From positions 54,133,122 through 54,197,121 of the forward strand of contig NW_024881282.1 in NCBI RefSeq assembly GCF_018691265.1: a DNA stretch of 64,000 bases, in the 5' to 3' direction. The stretch comes from Tyto alba (Eukaryota; Chordata; Aves; Strigiformes; Tytonidae). The translations under genes and the position numbers were made by a program. Within the stretch, counting starts at the first letter, position 1. Each line of letters opens with the position of its first letter. The notes beneath the pieces were generated by a model that saw only the letters and a program-made list of their open reading frames with translations, did not search any database and was not told the DNA's origin. Positions 1 to 13,022 of this stretch are shown here, in pieces.

Positions 1-983
1 CATAGAGAAAATAATTTTTAAAATAGCAAGTGGTAAACTACTGATAGGGTAAAAGTTAAACTGTGTGAGCACACTAGAAAAAACACGATTAAAAAGTATA
101 ATTTAGAGAGAAAAATTCTGACTGCCTTTTTATTGAAGAAATCCTGCTCATCAAAATTACTTCAGTCTCAAGCTGCACACAGAGTAAACTGAGGTTTGAA
201 AAATAAAACATACAACCCTACCGGCACGAGTCCATTCATGGAATTTTTAGAAAGGGAGAAGGAAAAGTAACCTGAACTTCTGTGTCTCCCAAGCTCCCTC
301 GGCTGCAACCACAGCGTCAGAAAGCCACGTAGCCCCCAAATCAGGGGGCACACCAGCGATCACCGGCGGCCCAGAGCGTTAACGCCAGCAGAACCAAACG
401 CTCAGCAGCAGGAACGACGTGCCCCGACTCGGCAGCCACCCTTCAGACCGCGCGCGCCTTCGCCTCGCGGGCACCTCGCAGACCCGACAGGCGCTTTGCG
501 AGGCCCCGCGGAGCCCCCGCGGCCCCCGGCCCAGCCGCGGCCCCTCCGGCGCGCGCTCGCTGCCGGCCCACCTCAGCCCTCAGCACCGAGCCCGCCTCGG
601 GCCAGCTGCGGGAAGAGACGCCGAGGCACCCAAGCCAAACTTTGCCTTCCTCCCCCGGGAGGGCGCTGGGGGGGGAAGCGTCTGCCCCCATTTTGCCCCT
701 GTCAACAGATGACCCATCTCCCCAGCCCCACTCCCTGAGTTGAATTAGCCCGGCCCACGCCCCCCTGCCTCGACAACGCGTTAAAAACAACCGCCCACGG
801 ACTAAACGCGGCAGCCCCAGACAGCGCTCGGCATCCCACGGCCGTGGAGGACGGACCTCAGCGGGCGGGGGGAGGCACGGGCCCGCCGGCAGCGCCCCCC
901 CACACCCCCTCGCTCCGGCCGGGCCCCGCGGCGCGGGAGGCCCCTCGGCACCGGCGCCCGGCTGAGCTCAGCCCGCCCCTCAC
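1..983 (-). other. MON2: MON2 intron 1 (5' part), partial
   Basis: This is the sequence downstream of the MON2 exon 1 donor, continuing past the left edge. The half nearest the exon (about 400-983) is GC-rich and CpG-rich and belongs to the promoter CpG island; the rest is AT-rich. Open frames here come from high GC content and match no protein I recognise. No other feature is seen. Confidence 0.75.
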
Positions 984-1094
984 CTCCTTGACGGGGGGAA
1001 ATTTTTTCCGGCACTCCAGGCTGAGGCCCCGTAGGTCTCCCTGCATGTTTTCCAGCAGCTTCTTCACGGCTTCGGGGCTGCTGGTCCCGGACAT
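984..1094 (-). CDS. MON2: MON2 coding exon 1 (N-terminus of Mon2 trafficking regulator)
   Basis: The 37 codons begin at the ATG at 1094-1092, encode [18 protein letters not shown] and end ...KKFPPVKE. They are followed by a GTGAGG donor (ac at 982-983), so the exon ends in phase 0. The sequence matches the known vertebrate MON2 N-terminus, recognised from memory. MON2 is a large HEAT-repeat/Sec7-related scaffold without Sec7 activity that acts at the trans-Golgi and endosomes in retrograde transport. The start is the first ATG of the conserved N-terminus and sits inside the CpG island. Position downstream of USP15 on the same strand matches the mammalian gene order. All later exons lie beyond the left edge. 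Confidence 0.93.
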
Positions 1095-1310
1095 GGCGCC
1101 GCCGGGCCGGGCGCTGTTGCGAGCGGGCAGGGGCAGCGCCTCTTGGCTCCGCGGCCCCGGCCGACACGTCTGCGCCCGACACCGGAACCCGTCAGCCGCC
1201 GCCCCGGCCCCTTCCCCGCCGCCGCCGCCGCCCCCCCCCCCGCTCCCACAATCCCGGGCGCCGTCAGCGCCGCTTCCGCACACACGGCGCCGGGGGCGGC
1301 ACCCGGGCCC
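1095..1310 (-). other. MON2: MON2 5' UTR / core promoter (approximate)
   Basis: This GC-rich sequence lies immediately upstream of the MON2 ATG and contains a GCC-repeat tract and long C/G runs. The boundary between 5' UTR and promoter cannot be placed from sequence alone; the right limit is arbitrary. The minus-strand frame that reads through this stretch into the ATG has low complexity (Gly/Ala-rich), so I treat it as untranslated. Confidence 0.45.
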
Positions 1311-1507
1311 GCGCTGCCGCGGAGCGGAGCCGCCTCCCGCCGCTGGCCCTGGAACCGCGGCGGCGGCGGCGGCGGCGGGGGAAGACGACGACCCTCGGCC
1401 TTGTCGCAGGGCGCTGGCAGGCAGCCTTCAGCCGCCCCCACTGAGCGGCTGGAGGAGTCCCCTCTCGCCCTGTCCGGCCTTCGGGGGGATAGTAGGCGCT
1501 GAATTAG

Positions 1508-1536
1508 TTTTTTTTTTTTTTTTTAAAAAAAAAAAA
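1508..1536. repeat. Adjoining poly-T/poly-A tract at the CpG island edge
   Basis: Seventeen T residues are followed directly by twelve A residues. The tract marks the abrupt switch from the CpG island to AT-rich intergenic DNA, about 415 bp upstream of the MON2 ATG. Such dA:dT tracts disfavour nucleosomes; a role here is inference. Confidence 0.9.
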
Positions 1537-4500
1537 CCGTTTTTTGTTACGTTCTCCTTGTGAATCGTGAAGTTCTTTGTTTCCTGCAGCAGAAGGGAAG
1601 GTTTGCGCCTTTGGCGGCCCAGCTTTCCATGGCTTCCTCCCGGCGAAGCCGCAATGGATCCTTCGGTGAGAATTTTAAGATGAGCACAGGCAGGGCTAAA
1701 GCAAGGGGGCAGGGGGCTGTCGGGTCCCAGGGACCTTCCTTGTCACCAGCAGTGTCCCTCCGAAATCCAAAAGCTCTCCGACCAGCTGGCTTTAACCCGT
1801 TTCAAAAGCAAACAGCCGAGCAAGGAGCAGGAGCTTTTCAACCAGGATCTGTTGCTCAAAGTGAAGCAAAGGCTTCTGAGCGCTGCCCGGGAGCTTCCTT
1901 CTGGAGGACAGCATTCGTCGTCGAACAGTTAACGTTTCGCAAAGGTTTTGGTCTCTGCAATAATTATTTGTCCATATTCTGGTTGCTGTAAATCCTGCCG
2001 TGTGGCAGCTGCCCACCTGTGACACAGCATGGTTTTGTTGCCCTTCCGTAAATCCAGGGAGCTGGGAAACGTTCTTGACGTTTCACAGTCTAGGTTTTAA
2101 ACTTGGGAATCTTGAAAAAAAATATGAAGAATCAGAAGGGAGAATAAATTTTTACTGCCTTACTATTTAAAATAGTTTTATTTTAAACAATGGAACTTCT
2201 TCAGACTTTCCTGAAAGTGTTCAGTTTTATTAAGAGAATGTTCTAAGATTTCTTTTTATCTTTTTTTTTTTTTTTTTTTTTTTGGTGTGTCGTGTAATGA
2301 GAAAGGGAAAAGAACTGTTTATAAATTTGAGCATCCCTATTTGTATGTTGGGGTTCATTTACTGTGAGATACATTGCAAATCATATAGGAAATGGGCTCC
2401 CACTGGCACAGCATTGTACACTGTACCTGTAGACATAAATCTTTAAGTGGGCTTTATGAGGCAAAAAGAATTTGGTGAGTCCTGCTGTAATTCAGGATCT
2501 TAGGAAACTGGGTATGGAATTACTTTAATAAGCAACATATCTATTAATTAAAAAAGGGGGTGGGCCTTAGGTCAAGTTCAGTCTCCATCTTCTCTGAAGG
2601 CTATTCTGTGTTTGATACTTAAATCTCAGTGACTTAGTTTAAAATTTGTTCTATTTGGATACTTCACTTTCTGTCATTTACATTTATCATACATATCTTT
2701 TCAACTACCAGTTTTGATGCTCGGTCTGCTCAGTATTACTAGCCAAATACAGCAAGATTGCTCTTGGGTTTGGAAATGAATCCTACAAATGGTTGCAGAA
2801 TTGAAAACTCTGTCAGATCTGCTGAATATGAGAATTGGGAACTATGCACGTGCCTGAATCTCAAATGCATCTCCTAAAATCAAGATAATCTTTCTCACTG
2901 TTTTGATGCACACCTCTTGTAAATGCAAAAGATTTATTAGTTAAGCTAAACGGGAACTATTTAAAACTAAACTAGCCAGGATGCTTTAAAGTGACACTGA
3001 TTTGATTGGGAATGTGACTTACTGTAGTTGCATTTCATTGCAATAGATACTGTTGCACGTATTCCTAACCCTGAGTAGAAGTGCTTGCCTGTCTTTTGGT
3101 ATGTTCTCAATGCCTCAGTTTTAGTTCAGGTGCCTTTTAAGTCAGAAAGTGCACAGTCAGCCTATGTGGACATCTCTGAGGGCACATTTTTGAATAGCAA
3201 GCTAAAAATGCTAGTTAGCTGTTAAGCTAACTTTGTATTTCGCTGCAATTACTGTATTGTTGTTTGCTTTGTTCTAAAATTATATGTCATTTTGCAATGG
3301 GCAATGGGTGATTGAAATCATTCCCTGTAGCTTTATGACCCTAATTACCAACAAAAATGCTCATGAGACCTATTGTGATTCATTAAATTACCTCTTGGAA
3401 CCAGTGTTCATGTTCATTCCAGATGATGCGCATCAGTCCTTTTGATTTGATTAAACATGGGGTAGCGCTCGGCTGTATTAATTTCAGGTGTCTACTCCTA
3501 GTTATAGGCTGTCCTGGTAAATGGATGCAGATGCAGACTCCGAGTATGAGAACAGGGTTCTCTTGCTGCTTTACACAGAGGCAAAACTATCAGATTTCAC
3601 TGTGGCAACGTACTGGTTTCATGCTGATGGAAAGAATTGTGGCTTTTCCTCTGAGTTCACTTTACTAACACTCCTTTATACTTTTGTAAATGATACGAAT
3701 CTATATGTGGTAACAATACGTAACAAACTTTAGGATATGAAATACCATCAATTCTGTGGTCAAGTAAAGGTGTTTGCAGACATCTATGGTGGGGTTTTGT
3801 ACTTTAGAGTTAAGAGTCATGATGGAGAAAATTTTACCCCCCTAGTAGATTAAACATAGATACTGATATCAAAAGGCAAAGTTAAATTTTAAATTAAAAG
3901 AGAGACAGACTACTACCAAATACTTCCTTTAGTCCTTAATAAAGACCTATGCCTTGTACTGGTCTGCGTAAGTGCAAAGAAGCCCTACACACATACATTA
4001 TTATGTGTAAAAGCTTCAAAAGCTCCTTCTTAAATTACAGACACGAGAAATGGGGCAAGAGACTATTTTTTTTTGTTTGTAGCTACAAATGGGTTAAAAG
4101 CAGAAGTAATAACCTTCTTTCTAGTACCTGGTATTCTTCTTTTGTGGAATATTGTAGTCCTTGTTCCTTTAGGATGTGACTGTACTGGGAAGTTAGATCT
4201 ACCAGCAAATTGAAAAATACTTTGTTTTCCAGTGTGAATTCCTTGTGAAATTAGCCTGTGTTCTTTTCCACATAGGTGTGTGCATATATTTATATGTCAG
4301 TACACATTTTGTTTGTGTATTTGCAGTTAATAATACACATTTTGTTTAGTCAACTAAAAAAGCAATTCCAGCTTCTGTCTGTTAGTGAATCAACCTCTTT
4401 GTCATTAGCAAACTATCAGTAATTATGTCACAGTCTCTTTAAGGTCACTGACAAAATGTTAAGTAGCAATGCCCAAAATGTCAGACCTGTGACTTGTATT

Positions 4501-7500
4501 AGATACTCAGCAATGTTTCCCTATTGAGTTACAGCACGATCACTTCAGGGCCTACACAGAAATTTCTCAAGCAGAGGCTTAGGTGTTTCCATGACTCTTG
4601 TGTAACCGGCCAGCAAATCTGGTTTTCCAATTTTTCTTGCTTGAATCTTGTCCAAACAGATTTTCAAAGCAGTGGTTTGGGGTTTTTTTTTTGCACTGCC
4701 CTTTCATTGCCCTAATTGAATCAGGTGAACCTGTGTAGTTTTTTTCTGAGAAAGAACTGCTGTCCACTGCTTGAATTAATTCATTGCTGTCTTAGAGTCA
4801 ACAGACAGATACATGATACTCACAAACTCTTAGCAGCAGCTCCCCTACCCTTCATGCTTACAACTGAGCATGAGTCAGGACAGATTAAATAACTTTTCCA
4901 GCTCACAGAGGAAGTATGTGGCTGGCCTGGGAAATAAACCTTACTCTCTGTGTTAAATTGAACCTGTCTTTCATTCCCTTACACAATAAATAGTATTTGT
5001 TAGATATCAGAATTATTATTTATTCAGACAGCACCTGTGAATTTTCCCTGCCGTGGTGTGTAACGCAGTCCATTCATGATACCTCTGCTTTCTGTCAAGT
5101 GTAAAAAATACAGAAACTGTGATGGAGATTTTACTTGACAGTTGTTTACATGGAAAAACCCCATGCTGACCATCCCTGTTACCATCTTAACAATTCTCAC
5201 ACTGTGAAGTCACGGTCGGTGAATGCAGGAACATCAGCGATGTTGCACTTCTGATCGGAATTTACTGCAATGTCTGTTATGAGGAGTTTTGGTTTAGAAA
5301 TAAAGGCTTAGATGTGCTGAAGCAAAATAATTGTGATTCTAGGCAGTGTTATTTTATCCAGAGCTCTTGCATTGGACAGTAGATCAGCTGCACTCTCAGA
5401 AGACTTTTCCTGAGTATCCCATCCTGCAGGATGTGTAACATAAAAGTGCTCGTCAAGAATGTCAAAAATACGCACTGTGCTGCAGTCTGTTTATTTTGCG
5501 GCACTCTCGTCTATTTGCTAAAAAACTCCCTACATCTTTTTAATCCTTTCCTTTTTATCTCTTCTTCAGCTCGTATAAAAATTATGGAAGTATTTCCAGG
5601 CACCTAGTAGCCTACAGACAATCTGCTAATCACAAAGCAACATCAGAGAGAAGGGTATTCCTCTTTGTAAAAATATTTCTTTTTGTCTGCTGCGGCAGAG
5701 AGGAGAAGCAGCTGGAGGCTTTCCCCATGCCCTGGTGAATCCCTCCTTAAGATAATAGCTCCAGGTTGCAGCCCTGGGGCTGGCGAGCAATACTGTTACT
5801 ACAGGAGAGTTTCCATCTACTGAATGGATGTTAGGTCCTTTGTGTTAGGGGTGGCCTCTGTCTACATAGCAAGCACTGCATTTATATCTATAAAATACAG
5901 AAAATACCTATAAAAATAGGTATACTCACATAAGTTGCATGGAGGCCAGCACACTCCTTGGGTATTCTCTCCTCACACTGCCACAGCTGCACTGCCAACA
6001 TGACCAACTTAACTTAATTTGTAGCTAACTCAGACTAGCCTAGAAAAGATTCAGCATGGCCGTGTACTCCTGAGAGCCTCCAGCACAACTGTTCACAAAC
6101 ATAACTGAAGTGTGACCACTCAGTTGTTTTATAGGCAGTTCTTTCTATAAACTGCAGGGATTAGAGATTTCTTATGGAAGAGAACTTGATGAATAGCTGT
6201 GTGGTACAGAGACCTTGATTTGCCTTATATGTTGTGCTCATCTTTGTTGCTTTATGAAGATTATAGACTTCTTATTTCATGCAAAGGACTTTGCCCTTGA
6301 TATAAATGTTTGGCTGCACGTGTGGCTGTGATTATAAGCAGCAGTCTGAAAGAAATTTTGTAACTCAGGTTGGGTCAAAAGAGATAAACAGAATGAACAT
6401 ACTTCTCAGGGAATTTGGAAGACAGCCAAAGAAATCCATCTGTAAAGAGCCAGATGCTTTCCTTTGTAGTAAAATGACTATACAGACAACTTCCACATGT
6501 GAATATGTATTCCCAATAAAGCAGGGCTATACCATAGTATGTATCTATGTCCTGGATCGTGTGCAAGCAGGTACATCCATATCCAGCAATGCACACATGT
6601 GGCAATTTCTTAGTCATTATTGGTGTTTTGGGAGCATTTCTAGAAGTTTTATTCGGTATTTCAGAAAAGGGGTACCCTTTCTGGGACCTGCTCCCAAGGC
6701 ACAGTGGATGAGCCTGTCCATCTCCTCATGCCGGTGCGTGGAAGCGCTCCTGGCTGGCTGCTGGCTGGAGCATAGGAAATTCCTGGTCTGAACACTCATT
6801 CTTCCAGCGGAGAGCCAAGCCCTGGAGCTGCTGAATGGGTCATGAAGTGGGATGTGTAAGAAGCTCAGGTGAAACTTGTTCCACCAGTCTGAGACCTGGT
6901 TTCCCTTCGGAAGCCTGGTCATCAGTAGATTCCTATGCCTGTTTATTTCTAGGGGCCTTACTTCTCTGATTCTGTTTTTACTAACAAAACCACACCATGG
7001 TCTAAGAAGATTTGATGAACAATTTAGTTCTAAAATTAGCAGTTAACATGTACTAAGTATTGACAAACTCTTTATGAAATGTCTGTGCTCCTGACCAGCT
7101 CAGCCACACTTCAGTATGTGGGGATACAAATGTCTGGCAGGCTTGAATGTCTTGTGCTGTCAGAGGCAAGACCATAGAAAGCCAGGATTCAGCCTTACTG
7201 GCAGTTATGGTAGAGTTTCAAAGAATCTGACGCCTTTTTTTTTTTTTTTTTTCCCTTTCAGGACATTTGGAGTCTGTCTTTGCAAACTTGTTTCTCAAAA
7301 TTATTAACACAGCTCCTGCTCTTAAAACATTAGCCAATACTTGGACGCATAAACTGCAGTTTTCTAGATAATGACTAGGTGAGGAATCATGTCAAAAAAT
7401 AGTATGACTCTTCTATTACTGTCATATTTCAAAATGTCCTCATAAAATCCTGGAATCACCTGGAGATTTTTTCCTTTCTAGTGGTTTTCTGTGTCTTTCA

Positions 7501-10500
7501 CTAAGAAGTTAAATCCATTGTAGGAAACAAGTTACTTTTGTTTTCTTTCCCTTGTTACAAGGCAACCCACAGCTATCAAAGATTTTAATTTCCTTTTTTT
7601 TTAATCATAGGACTCTGCTTTTTTTTAGAATTAATTTGAAGTCCTCTACCATCTCCTTCTTAGTATCCTACAGCTACTTTCTTGTTACATTAATCTTTTC
7701 TATTCATGCAGTATAGGCTTTTCCATGCTCCTGACCTTGTTTTTGCTGTGATTCATCTTTTTTTACGTACATTTATAGTTCTGAACAATTTCTTCCACTT
7801 TGCCATCAGTTCTTTTGCTTTTGTTTCCTACTGGTGTAAAGTCACATTAGATTACTTGATATGTTTGTTCTGGAACGGTGGATGTAAATTTAAATCTTAA
7901 GCCTGGTTTGTTCCTTTTTATTTCTAACTGCACGTCTGTTCACGGAAGTTTTGGGAAGATTTTTATTGGCTAAATAAGTTGGTATGTCTATGTGGGTTTT
8001 TTTATTTCAAGGAAAGAATATCATGTCTGTCAAAGTCTAACTATTGTCAAAAGCTGCTGCAAAACCAGAGACATTATAATCCATCACACTTGATATTAAG
8101 GGAACAATTTACATCATAGAAATGGACTTTCTAAATGACAATCTCAGACTGACCATGGTGTTAATCAAACTGAATCCAAAGATGATAGACAGATGACAAC
8201 CAAATATTTCCCGTAGTAAATAGTTCTACAAATTTCTTTGATTTTTCTATTGATCTTTGCCACCTTACCTGAAAAATATTACAGAAATGTTTACGAATAC
8301 GTTTCCTGAAGACAACTTCTAAGGCATTATTTCCTATACCAAAAATCAACGTGTACATCTAATTCCATCAAGTTGTGTAAAAATAAGTTAATTCAACAAT
8401 TCAGAGTACTTTATGAGGGAAGTTCTATTGTCTCCACCCATCGGTTGATGGTGATTATTGTGTATTATAGGCCTCAGCAATCTGCTTGATCCAAACATTT
8501 CAATTGACTTTATTGCCTAACTGTAGTTCACTAATCTAAAACATTCACAACTTCTTTTTAAATTGAGAATTTGCAAAACAAAACATTTTTAGTATATAAA
8601 TGATTGTATTTTATAGTGAAATCCAAAAAACATATAGTGTCAGTAGCCAGCAACTCATCAGTGGCAGAGAATTTTTTAAAGTAAAAGGTGTGAAAGTCAA
8701 ACTGCTGTTATTGACAGTCCTGGTACACTTAAGAAAAATGTGTCTGAACTTAGGTCTCAGCTCTACACGTTGTATTTAGGATCCATGTCATACATGGCAA
8801 AGTTATGCAGGACATCAGTCTCACCAAATAAACAAGTCATTTAGACACTGCATTTAATTCATTGAGCAGCTATTAGGTCATGAAAAATTAGTCAACATGA
8901 CTAATACATTTTATTTGATTTGGCGAAGGCAGCTACAGAGTGGCAATACTGTGCAACTTTTATTGACCCTGTTCCCTTGCAGCTGAGTTACATTAGGGTT
9001 TATGGAAGCTGCTGTTTCCCCATTGAAATGGCGGGAGTGGGACTCAAACAGGATCCAAATACCGTCTCCTCTTATATTCAGCAAATTGCCTGAGGAAAAC
9101 ACTCCTGTATGAGCAGTCCTAAGCTGTGTGATTCCTGAGTACCACTGGGAAACATTCATCTGTATTGACAGAAGGGATGTTCTTTGTATTTGCTTTTAAT
9201 AAGCATGGTGATACAGAGTTAGTAATTACTGTCCCTTCTATATGCAGACTTTCTCCTCAGCCAAGGGACACACTCACATTCACAGAACACCCACAGCACA
9301 GTATGTATTTTATAACATTGACAGATGTTGAAGACAAGCACAGCTCATCTGAATTCTTTCCAGACACCCTTTCTTGCGTTCTGGAAAATGCCTTTGTGCC
9401 CCCAGAGCCAGCTGCAGACCTTGTTTCAATTACACAATGTGTAGGTTTTAACTTTCATTTTTGAGGAACCATGCATTTTTCAACAGGGGTATGTCTGAAC
9501 CAGTCATTGTGCTTTAACAGAAATTGTCGTGGAAAAGCAGGGATGTTCTTCCAGCATTCCAAAGAAAGAAGAAAAAGGGAGAGGTGTGTTTCAGTGTAGG
9601 TGGTAACCAAGGGGAAGAGTTATTTTAAGGAAATTACAAGAAATCAAAGAGGTCATTCAGACGGAATGTGGAGTGACTTCGTGAGTTTGATTTGTTAGTA
9701 GCAATGGTGCAGGAAGGGAAGAAAAATCATACTGTCTGCTACCCTGAAACAAGAGCATGGGTTTTATTCCCATATTAATGAATTCTTATAACGCTAGCAC
9801 ATGAAGGCTTTCCCTCAAACCATGCTGAGCTCAGAGCAAATACCTACAGATTCAGGCTTCCATTCAAAACTTTTAAGTGGTGTCACTGGGTCTAGAGGGA
9901 GGAACATTCCTCTGAAAAGACCGGGGTGGCTATGGAGTCATAGATCTCAAAGCCAAGGCAGGTGGCTCAGACTAAGTCTCCATCCCGGCAGGGGAAGGGC
10001 CATCGCACGTTTCGGCTGCCTCCCTCCTCAGCCAGGGCTAACACAGCACCCGCCAGTTGCCTCCGGTGGTTCTGATGGTGTTTTCCTTCTCCTTGTTAAA
10101 AAGCAATTGCATAAAAGGCTCTCACACTTGCCTCTATTTTCAGATTGTCTGGTTTCGCTTTTGAACCATTAGTTCTTTGAATGTTTCTCTCCAATGCCCC
10201 CTGCATACAGTTATTTCCCCCCTTGTAAGGTGTTGTACACAAATTAAGGCACTTCTGAGTAGTCTTTCTGAGAAAACGATTCTTCTTTGTATCTGTTAGT
10301 GCAAATACATTTACTCTGGGAGTTGTAACTTTTTTTCTATAATACCTCCCAGCTAATAATCTGAACTTTTACAAGGTAATAACACAAATGGTGTATTTTC
10401 CCAGGATCCTTACCACAGATCTGGGAAGATTAAGTCAACTTATTTCTGCTTATGAATCCAAGGACAAGTTCTTATGCCACTGTTTCACAATGGGGGCTTG

Positions 10501-11895
10501 TGCTGAATTCCTTCTCCACCAGGGCTGCACAGGATTTAGGTGTGCTTGTTACTTTCCACTTTCTTTGGATACGACCTGGATATTTTAGACACTGAGTCAA
10601 AAAATTAAGTCCAAGTGCCACTAACTTCTCCAATAACACCCCTATTCCACAATGATTTCCTAATGGAAACTATTTTGAGTTGTTGGTCAGTTCCTAAACT
10701 TTGTATCGAGTGATACTGCATAACAGTCATGTTTTGATGAGAGTAATCTGATACTTAAGGTGATCATTGTGTCAAGCATTTAAATAATTCTATATGCACT
10801 TATAATCCTTATCAACTATCTTTTTCAATTACTGACCCCCCTCAAGTAACAAAGCATTTCATAAACCCATACCAACTGACATGAATTCTTTATCATTTGG
10901 GTCCTGCACTGATTTTTGCATTATTTGGTCCACGATGACTGTTAATGTTACCTGGCATATAGTAACCCAGTTCAAGGGACAAATTAGTCATAAATTTGCC
11001 ACATTTGGACTCCTCTGGGGTTTCCACACTATTCTGATTTAGTTTCTTTCCAGTAGGACAGGAGTCTGCCTGCCTCAGGAGCGCATGGTGCCAGTAAAGC
11101 GTGTGATGTTGGAACTATGAAAGTGGAGCTGTTTTCACAATCTGTTTACCCCCCAAGGAAGAAAAATTAAAAAATCCAAAGAGAGCAATTTGCCTGCAGA
11201 CTATGAATATGCTTATTGGATCAAATACAGCTTTCATATTGTTTCACTACATTTATAGTTATTTTGTCAAAGTAACCAGTACTTAGAAACAATGAGAAAC
11301 TATACCCTGAAATTACGGACTCTGACATCAAAGAAGGTATAGTATTGAAGAAAACTGAGAGGTTTGCCAATTAATTTCTTTGCCTGCCATACTGACTTCC
11401 CTCTAAAGATTTCAAAATGCTTAAAAAATACACTGCACTCTATAACACAGCGCTAACTTGCTGGGAAAACTAGAAGGGACTGTGGCCTTCCCATTAGCAA
11501 CTAGCTGTAGATGCAGATGTTTCTACATCATCTGGCAGGGTAATATCTGACAGCTTTTCTAATCTGCCATCTTAACTGTTAAGCTGTAAACTTCACTTCA
11601 GTGTGCCAAGAAGGCAGGTAGGACTTTAAGTGGATGACAGAAAAGATCAGGGCCAAAGCATCCAGAACACTGACTGAAGCTGACTAAAACAAGAGGTCCT
11701 GGGCAGTATCTCCTCACCTCTCCTTCCCTCCCAGCCAGGCTTTAAATATTGCTGTCACAAAATCCAGCGTAACTGGGAACTGCAAGCCATCTTCTGCCTC
11801 CTACTCTGTTTTGTTTCTGTGACTCTCACATTAACAAGGTTAACTGTATCTTATAATTTTGGGGTTTATGCTGATTCTTATAGCCACCAAAAAAT
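1537..11895. other. MON2-USP15 intergenic spacer, left part: no gene seen
   Basis: This is AT-rich DNA with stops in all frames, poly-T runs (for example 2262-2283 and about 7234-7252) and no exon-like conserved frame. The longest open frame (6306-6791, plus) has no recognisable motif or codon pattern. A GC-richer patch at about 6650-6930 is unexplained. I see no RNA gene and no clear transposon here. Confidence 0.6.
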
Positions 11896-11899
11896 TTGC

Positions 11900-12542
11900 T
11901 GTCAAGGTGAAACAAAAAAGGCCCAAACAATAGGCCTCAAACCAGAGTTGACTTCTGAGTGAATCCCCCGACCAGCAACCAGCGTCGTATCAGCAGCATG
12001 AAGCAACCAGCATCTTATCAGCATGAAATGCAACCCTGGGAACAATCCCTGAAAACTATAAGTAAACAACAGGACGTAACCATAAATCCCAAATATAAGG
12101 AAAAACGGAAACTCCTCAGACGTGCCCGGATCCTGGCCAGATCCGGACACGCCTGAGTGAGGCACGTCAACCTACCAGGTATCTCCCGTGCATTTTGTAT
12201 AGATTTGTTTGTTAAACTGTATAACAGCCGGGCCCTCTCACAGCACAGACGCAGACCCCACCCACGAGTGGACGCCCTGCGTGGGACTTCCCAATTGCCA
12301 GGAAAGACTCTCCGACCCTTCGCTGTGACGGGGCTCCCCAGCTGATGCACGGGTCGGGGTGATGGTAAAGTATGAGGGCAATGGGTGATGGATCTTTCTT
12401 TATCACTATAGCTGGCTTCATGTAGTAATGATTAGGTGCATTACTTACTCTCTCTGCTGCTTTAAACTAAAGTAAAACAAGCCTATTTCTTTAGCTTGGT
12501 GTCTGTGTCCTTTGTGTTAACCCCGTCAGTTGGCAAAACACA
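11900..12542 (+). repeat. Probable solo LTR of an endogenous retrovirus (ERVL-like)
   Basis: This block of about 640 bp differs in texture from its surroundings. It starts TGTCAAGGTGAAAC and ends near ...GTCAGTTGGCAAAACACA. It has retroviral LTR-like features: a TG start and CA end, a GC-richer middle (12120-12350), and a pyrimidine-rich 3' part with a TTTGTGTTAACCCC stretch typical of a U5 end. No gag, pol or env frame adjoins it, so it would be a solo LTR left by recombination. I could not find a convincing target-site duplication, so the ends are approximate. It contains a strong hairpin at 12121-12151. Confidence 0.5.
12121..12151. repeat. Hairpin-forming inverted repeat inside the putative LTR
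   Basis: The arms CCGGATC (12126-12132) and GATCCGG (12140-12146) flank a 7-nt loop. The pairing extends outward with CGTG/CACG after one mismatch, giving 11 of 12 paired positions. It could fold in DNA or in an LTR transcript; function unknown. Confidence 0.75.
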
Positions 12543-12982
12543 AGGTAACTGAAAAAAGCATACTGATTTTTATCAGACATGATTCATAAAAAAATGTTTG
12601 AACCCTCCTTCTTCTCTATAGAAATGACTAGTTGACTGACAATTATTTTTGATAAAACACTGTAAAGAATAATATGCTTTCCTTAGTTTTAATTTTAAAG
12701 CATGTCCACACTGGATGAATTATATATGTGAATACCTCATAGTTTTACGAAACTCACAACTTAGCTGAATTCCCAGAAACCTCTGAAACAGTCATATGGA
12801 AATGTTACTGATTTTTATATCTGATTAGGAAGCTTGCAAACTCACCGTGTGTAATCTTGGAAGCCAAATTAACAATAACAAAATTAGAAAGTATCTATGT
12901 AATTTTTTCCTAACTAAATGTTACTTTGATCAATACTCTTCTAAACCCTATCTGGTAGAGTACATTCCTTCAATTTAAGATC

Positions 12983-13022
<40 letters not shown>

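Larger units (their letters stand above)
400..1500. promoter_or_regulatory. MON2: CpG island at the MON2 promoter and first exon
   Basis: A sharply bounded GC-rich, CpG-dense block stands out from an otherwise AT-rich window. It covers MON2 coding exon 1, the inferred 5' UTR and promoter to its right, and the start of intron 1. It contains GCC/GGC trinucleotide runs near 1219-1235 and 1357-1376, and an ETS-like CTTCCG core at 1273-1278. No TATA box was found close to the start codon, as expected for a housekeeping CpG promoter. The transcription start site is not determined; by inference it lies right of 1094. Confidence 0.85.

Noticed and set aside
419..1563. Several open frames of 80-239 codons on both strands around the CpG island
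   Set aside because: Pro/Ala/Gly/Arg-rich translations are typical of CpG islands with few stops. Only the minus-strand MON2 frame starting at 1094 has family support.
6306..6791. 161-codon plus-strand frame in the spacer
   Set aside because: Mixed composition, no motif, no CpG promoter and no splice-supported extension.
9930..10060. GAGTCATAGATCTCAAAGCC, resembling the antisense 3' end of an old CR1-like element
   Set aside because: Only one short block resembles the family end and no further CR1 sequence can be followed, so it is not called.
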